Below, one piece after another: positions 6,799 through 9,830 of a stretch of 9,830 nucleotides of DNA. Each line of letters begins with the position of its first letter. The stretch's first letter is position 1. This DNA comes from Chromatiales bacterium. Its GTDB lineage: Bacteria; Pseudomonadota; Gammaproteobacteria; UBA6429; Thiohalophilaceae. A model generated the notes under the pieces. It had not been told where the DNA came from. It did not search any database and saw only the letters and a program-made list of their open reading frames with translations. The stretch is taken from positions 1 through 9,830 of the forward strand of contig JALUTJ010000363.1 in NCBI GenBank assembly GCA_027057985.1. Reading direction: 5' to 3'. The position numbers and the translations under genes were made by a program.

Positions 6799-6817
6799 AT
6801 CGACTATAATGGTCGAT
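6799..6817. repeat. Inverted repeat over the -10 of the DUF1249 operon promoter
   Basis: ATCGAC (6799-6804) and GTCGAT (6812-6817) are perfect inverted arms around the 7-nt centre TATAATG. The repeat covers the proposed - strand -10 hexamer (6806-6811), so a regulator bound there would block RNA polymerase. On the + strand the centre also reads TATAAT, but no good -35 is present for that direction. Confidence 0.4.
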
Positions 6818-6835
6818 TCTTTAATTTCCTGTCAA
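6806..6835 (-). promoter_or_regulatory. Probable sigma-70 promoter of the DUF1249-SPOR-cyclase operon
   Basis: On the - strand TTGACA (6835-6830, a perfect consensus) is followed after 18 nt by CATTAT (6811-6806, 4 of 6 including the key A2 and T6). Transcription would begin near 6799, about 36 nt before the GTG start. A second -10-like sequence, TATAGT, lies 21 nt from the -35, which is too far. Confidence 0.55.
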
Positions 6836-6844
6836 CCTGCAGGC

Positions 6845-6875
6845 AAAAAAAAGCCTGAATAAATCAGGCTTTTTT
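6845..6875 (-). terminator. Rho-independent terminator of the membrane protein-VWA operon (bidirectional shape)
   Basis: The stem AGCCTGA (6852-6858) pairs with TCAGGCT (6864-6870) around a 5-nt loop. On the - strand the stem is followed by an uninterrupted run of eight T residues including the last stem base (6852-6845). On the + strand six T residues follow, so it could stop transcription in both directions. It lies about 50 nt past the VWA stop codon, just upstream of the DUF1249 promoter. Confidence 0.88.
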
Positions 6876-6883
6876 CTCTTGAA

Positions 6884-6903
6884 TATCAGGCAGTTACCTG
6901 ATA
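6884..6903 (-). repeat. Short hairpin between the VWA gene and its terminator
   Basis: TATCAGG (6884-6890) and CCTGATA (6897-6903) form a perfect 7-bp stem around a 6-nt loop, about 20 nt after the VWA stop. It lacks a T-run on the - strand. Together with the next hairpin it makes a tandem pair at the mRNA 3' end, possibly protecting the message from exonucleases; that role is inferred. Confidence 0.45.
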
Positions 6904-6922
6904 ACCGGTTTTCCTCTGCCGT

Positions 6923-7591
6923 TTATTGATTACCAAATATCTTTTCCAGTCGGGTCATATCATTGATGACACGCCAGTTGCCGCCACCAGATTCAACCTT
7001 CAGACGCCAGTTTTCCAGCCGGTCAAGATATTCACGTGGATCGACATTATCCGAACGCAACTTGGTGACATTCAAAGCAACCACGGTATAACGATTTAAT
7101 GATAAAGGAATATCACGTTTATAGCCTTTACGCAGTTCCTCTTTTAGATCCGAGAAAATCAGGATGGTATTATGACCGGTTCCTGCCTCGTTGAGAAACT
7201 CGATACCCTGCAGAATACCACCGGTAATATCGGTATAGGCACTGCCCTTTACAGTTTTAATAAACTTGTCGATTTTCTCACGGAAAACCCGTTTCTGCTG
7301 ATTTGCCATACTGGGCCTGTCCTGAAAGGTGACCTTGGCAACGATATCTTTCTCACTGAAACTACCGGTATCAACTCGTGCCACGGCAAAGGAATCACCC
7401 GGGCCGAGTTGTGACAGGATATAATTGATTACCCGCTGAGCCTGTTTCAGCTCTTTGGTATAGGTACCAGAAGTATCCAGTAACATATACACCCCCCGGG
7501 TATTTGGTACCTCAGGTTCGTTATTACACCCCTGCAGGAAAAATGCAGTAAACAATAAAACTGCGAATAAGGATTTATATCCTGTTCTCAT
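6923..7591 (-). CDS. von Willebrand factor A domain lipoprotein
   Basis: This 222-residue protein has a lipoprotein signal with lipobox LQGC (Cys22). The residue after Cys is Asn, not Asp, so outer-membrane sorting is likelier by the E. coli rule. The rest is a single VWA domain (about 32-218). Its metal-ion-dependent adhesion site is visible as DTSGT (39-43), a downstream Thr-Asp in SAYTDITGG (T120-D121), and FSD (D148). VWA domains usually bind a protein partner through the metal. The ATG start overlaps the stop of the upstream membrane-protein gene by 4 nt (ATGA), and GGAGGGG (7602-7596) precedes it at 4 nt, so translation is coupled and the two products are probably partners. The true function and ligand are unknown; I do not recognise a named gene. 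Confidence 0.88.
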   Translation of the reverse strand: MRTGYKSLFAVLLFTAFFLQGCNNEPEVPNTRGVYMLLDTSGTYTKELKQAQRVINYILSQLGPGDSFAVARVDTGSFSEKDIVAKVTFQDRPSMANQQKRVFREKIDKFIKTVKGSAYTDITGGILQGIEFLNEAGTGHNTILIFSDLKEELRKGYKRDIPLSLNRYTVVALNVTKLRSDNVDPREYLDRLENWRLKVESGGGNWRVINDMTRLEKIFGNQ

Positions 7592-9039
7592 GCTACCCCT
7601 CCAACGTTAGAACTTGATGAGTCGGCTGTTTTTTTGCCGCCTTCTTTGTTATGAATCAGTTTCTCAATACCCAGTGGTAAAAATATCAGGAAGTCATAGA
7701 CATGCACAAAGATCTTTCCGAAAGAACGGGAAAGGTTACCAATCAATCGTAACAGCCATTCCAGTGCACGTAAAAATGCTACCGCAACCACACCGAGTAC
7801 GGTACGCATTGAATGAATAAAAGATTCAAGCGGAATGGCAACAAATGTCAGCGCAAAAGGTAGAACAAAGCCCAGTCCCATCTGTGCTGCAGTCGTTATC
7901 CATAGCGCCGAGTTTTTAGCAACCTCTACGCCACCGGTATCACTAAGCAGGGCAAGTGTTGCCTGGTTATCCTCCATCAATATCTCCCGCATATAAGCCA
8001 GGCCCGCCTCGACCGAGGCCAGGGCAAAGAGAAAGATAAAGGTAATCCAGATCATCTTGATCCGCATCTTGTCATTCAGAGCACCGATAACCGGGAACAA
8101 TCGCGTAATACGCAATGATTCCATCAGGAACAGGCCCAGTGAAATTTCGACCAGTATAATTACCAGTGCCGCGATACTGGAGGTCTTGAATCCCATCATC
8201 ATTGCTGAGCCACCCACCATTTCTGACATGGGTCGCGCAATCAGGTTAAAGTTGATAAACGCACCGCCTACCGCAATCAGCAAAACAAACCCTGAAATAA
8301 AGAACTGGGTCATGGATGAAGATGACAACATGCGTTGTGCCTTATCGGTACCCTTGAGAATATCCTCATAATCATGCATCAGCCGATCAATCATAACCGA
8401 ACGTGACAAGAGGCTGTTTACGGTCTTATCCACCTGCTGTAAGGCTTTTAAAACATTACGCCAGTGTGGCATCATCTTTTGCAGTAGCTGATGTCGCTTT
8501 GTGCTTGCTTTGCGATACTCTTCCAGGGCACGGGTACTTGATTTCACCAGTGACTGGTGAATATCTTCAAGGATATTCCCTACCGTAGGATCTCCTTTGG
8601 AAGCGGGAATTTTTGCCACTGCTTCAACCGCCTTGACCCAGGCAGGTGGTGTTGGTGGCACATCGGTACTACCTGCAAAATTTTCATCGATAGCTGTAAT
8701 TTCTTCATTAAGATGACGATGTAACGCAGGGTAATCAGAAAGATCTTTACGTACCGTCGCATCGATACGTTCAAATTCCCTTTCGATAATTCGTTCAGTT
8801 GCCTCGCGTCCCTGTGCAAGCAATACATCGCGGTTACGCTTGATAAGCAGATCACGTAAAAGTCTGACTGAGCGTGCACTGAGTCGGAAAGAATTATGAA
8901 TGGCTTCGCTTAAGGTAAGGATACCCCGATGAGCATGATTGCGTGCCATGTAAAGTACGATCACCAGCAAGGTAAACCAGATGACTCCGGATAGCGCAGG
9001 GCTGGATGGTACTATCATAAAAACATCATTTAACGACAT
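7588..9039 (-). CDS. Uncharacterised multi-spanning membrane protein paired with a VWA lipoprotein
   Basis: I do not recognise this 483-residue protein. One membrane helix (about 16-32) is followed by an Arg/Lys-rich helical region of about 210 residues (33-243) with coiled-coil character and a short proline-rich break (PPTPPAW). Hydrophobic segments then lie at about 244-264, 287-306, 328-348 and 378-402, with further amphipathic or re-entrant stretches at about 412-432 and 441-460. The tail (461-483) is Lys- then Ser/Gly-rich. By the positive-inside rule the large 33-243 region is cytoplasmic. No enzyme motif, ATP-binding site or known transporter signature is visible. The ATG is preceded by AAAGGGGG held in a small hairpin loop. 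It ends in a 4-nt overlap with the VWA lipoprotein gene, so the two form an operon. A scaffold, channel or sensor role is possible but unproven. Confidence 0.85.
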   Translation of the reverse strand: MSLNDVFMIVPSSPALSGVIWFTLLVIVLYMARNHAHRGILTLSEAIHNSFRLSARSVRLLRDLLIKRNRDVLLAQGREATERIIEREFERIDATVRKDLSDYPALHRHLNEEITAIDENFAGSTDVPPTPPAWVKAVEAVAKIPASKGDPTVGNILEDIHQSLVKSSTRALEEYRKASTKRHQLLQKMMPHWRNVLKALQQVDKTVNSLLSRSVMIDRLMHDYEDILKGTDKAQRMLSSSSMTQFFISGFVLLIAVGGAFINFNLIARPMSEMVGGSAMMMGFKTSSIAALVIILVEISLGLFLMESLRITRLFPVIGALNDKMRIKMIWITFIFLFALASVEAGLAYMREILMEDNQATLALLSDTGGVEVAKNSALWITTAAQMGLGFVLPFALTFVAIPLESFIHSMRTVLGVVAVAFLRALEWLLRLIGNLSRSFGKIFVHVYDFLIFLPLGIEKLIHNKEGGKKTADSSSSNVGGVA

Positions 9040-9040
9040 T

Positions 9041-9058
9041 CTGACCCCCTTTAGTCAG
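9041..9058 (-). promoter_or_regulatory. Ribosome binding site inside a hairpin loop, membrane-protein gene
   Basis: On the - strand CTGAC and GTCAG (9058-9054 and 9045-9041) form a 5-bp stem around the 8-nt loop TAAAGGGG. The purine-rich Shine-Dalgarno sequence spans the loop and first stem base. The stem ends 1 nt before the ATG. The structure could present or mask the site; stability is modest. Confidence 0.45.
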
Positions 9059-9256
9059 TTCTACTAAAACCAGTAAATCTGCTGGCTGTTCCTGGTACCA
9101 GTGCACTTATTTTTAGGAAAATAGTTGCTGCATCACTACTATTACATAGATAAAAAATACACCTCTTAAACCTTTCATTAAAAAGGTATCAGGAACGCTG
9201 CCTATATAAAATAAGAGTGTAGCGAGGAAACCCCGGTTAAACCGAGAAACGTATCA

Positions 9257-9288
9257 CAGGATATTAGTCTGTTTATTAGAATATCCTG
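9257..9288. repeat. 9-bp inverted repeat downstream of fliA
   Basis: CAGGATATT (9257-9265) and AATATCCTG (9280-9288) are perfect inverted arms with a 14-nt spacer. As RNA they could form a hairpin after fliA, but no T-run follows on the - strand, so intrinsic termination is doubtful. As DNA it resembles an operator. Its job is not known. Confidence 0.45.
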
Positions 9289-9312
9289 ATATTTGTTTTG
9301 TTATTAAGATTA

Positions 9313-9340
9313 AGTATAGTGCCCTTATGGCAAAAGTCAT
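9313..9340 (-). promoter_or_regulatory. Candidate promoter for the membrane protein-VWA operon
   Basis: On the - strand ATGACT (9340-9335) and TATACT (9318-9313) are 16 nt apart and match the sigma-70 hexamers at 4/6 and 5/6 positions. It would create a leader of about 265 nt carrying all the inverted repeats listed in this gap. Other weak -10-like sequences occur closer to the gene, and no sigma-28 motif was found, so this is a tentative call. Confidence 0.3.
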
Positions 9341-9371
9341 TATTATTATTTAGTTACAAATCACGTTTTTA

Positions 9372-9830
9372 TTATTTCGGGTTGAGTTGTGGATACTTTT
9401 CACTGATAAACTTGCGCATACGCATATGTGCCTGGCCAAGTAACTGGCTTACCCGCGACTCGCTGACCTCCAGCACCTCACCGATTTCACGCAGGTTCAG
9501 TTCCTCGTCGTAATAAAGACTGACAATCAGCTTTTCCCTTTTTGGCAGGATATTGATTGCAGCAACAAGTTGTTCCCTGAACTGCTGTTTTTGTAAGCGT
9601 TCACTGGGGTTGAGTTGTGAAACATTGGTGTTTTCCCTGATGGTATCTTCATCTGCGCCAAGATCCACGAAGTTTAGAATGCGGCAGGTGCTGGATTCCT
9701 GGATCAGTTCAAAGTATTCATCCAGGCTGATACCCATTTCCCGGGCTACCTCTCGCGGCTTTGCTTCACGTCCGGTTCGGGTTTCAATCGCAGAAACTAC
9801 CTTCATCAGGTCACGGTGTTTTTTGTGTAC
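9372..9830 (-). CDS. fliA: Flagellar sigma factor sigma-28 (FliA), C-terminal part
   Basis: The gene runs off the right edge; the visible 152 codons cover sigma regions 3 and 4 of a protein normally about 240 residues long. The frame stays open to the last base, so the ATG at 9806 is internal, not the start. Region 3 shows SAIETRTGREAKPREVAREM and GISLDEYFELI. Region 4 shows LPKREKLIVSLYYDEELNL followed by the helix-turn-helix LREIGEVLEVSESRVSQLL, which in this family contacts the -35 element. FliA directs RNA polymerase to late flagellar and chemotaxis promoters and is held by FlgM until the hook is complete. Upstream flagellar genes such as flhF and fleN would be expected beyond the window. 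In many gammaproteobacteria cheY follows fliA, but here a 332-nt gap and a non-flagellar operon follow. Confidence 0.94.
   Translation of the reverse strand, partial: VHKKHRDLMKVVSAIETRTGREAKPREVAREMGISLDEYFELIQESSTCRILNFVDLGADEDTIRENTNVSQLNPSERLQKQQFREQLVAAINILPKREKLIVSLYYDEELNLREIGEVLEVSESRVSQLLGQAHMRMRKFISEKYPQLNPK

Larger units (their letters stand above)
9040..9371. other. Non-coding gap between fliA and the membrane-protein gene
   Basis: These 332 nt hold no convincing gene. They are A/T-rich with several symmetric elements: a 9-bp inverted repeat (9257-9288), paired blocks CGAGGAAAC and CGAGAAAC around the palindrome CGGTTAAACCG (about 9222-9251), a 6-bp hairpin ACCTTT/AAAGGT (9170-9187), the palindrome CTGGTACCAG (9092-9101), and the ribosome-site hairpin (9041-9058). 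On the - strand this is the leader of the membrane-protein operon. No T-run terminator for fliA is seen. It does not match riboswitch families I know, including GEMM-I c-di-GMP. Confidence 0.55.

Noticed and set aside
6805..6810. + strand TATAAT as a promoter for a small RNA ending at 6875
   Set aside because: No acceptable -35 or extended -10 bases precede it; the match is explained by the palindrome over the - strand promoter.
8580..8879. Alternative 99-codon frame on the - strand within the membrane-protein gene
   Set aside because: It is a shifted-frame shadow of the longer gene, with no ribosome site or recognisable domain.
9181..9260. c-di-GMP riboswitch (GEMM-I or class II) upstream of the membrane protein
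   Set aside because: I looked on both strands because of the c-di-GMP context, but the conserved receptor-loop and ligand-binding blocks are not present.
9804..9806. ATG at 9806 as the fliA start
   Set aside because: The frame remains open to the window edge with FliA-like residues (VHKKHRDL), and the protein would lack sigma region 2.

Overview
The window looks like chromosomal DNA of a motile gammaproteobacterium. By eye the base composition is moderate, around the mid-40s percent G+C. The lineage call rests on a tmRNA that encodes the tag ANDDNYALAA, a FliA of the Pseudomonas/Vibrio type, a DUF1249 protein resembling E. coli YqiB, and a CPXCG cysteine-rich protein. I see no phage genes, transposases, integrases or CRISPR arrays. 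Species or genus cannot be named from the sequence alone.

Left part (1-3036, + strand): the C-terminus of a type II secretion pseudopilin-like protein is followed after 2 nt by a large inner-membrane c-di-GMP enzyme (periplasmic sensor, HAMP, GAF, GGDEF, EAL) with all key motifs intact. Middle (3037-3910, + strand): ssrA (tmRNA) has an extended -10 promoter and a strong terminator. Next come a compact three-hairpin element, a second near-identical copy of the terminator hairpin, and a 67-residue CPXCG zinc-ribbon-like protein with a TTG start.

Right-middle (3931-6835, - strand): a probable three-gene operon runs DUF1249 protein, then a secreted Sel1/SPOR protein, then a 7TM-DISM GGDEF diguanylate cyclase. 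It is read from a TTGACA promoter whose -10 lies inside an inverted repeat. A strong terminator (6845-6875) separates it from the next - strand operon (6923-9039). That operon holds an uncharacterised 483-residue multi-spanning membrane protein overlapping by 4 nt with a von Willebrand A lipoprotein. A 332-nt non-coding gap with several inverted repeats follows, then the 3' part of fliA (sigma-28) running off the right edge.

How the genes fit together: two c-di-GMP turnover enzymes, a pseudopilin-like protein and the flagellar sigma factor point to surface and motility control. That is inference from neighbourhood. The parts least explained by known families are the membrane-protein/VWA-lipoprotein pair, the hairpin element after ssrA whose loops carry CsrA-type GGA motifs, and the structured gap upstream of the membrane protein.
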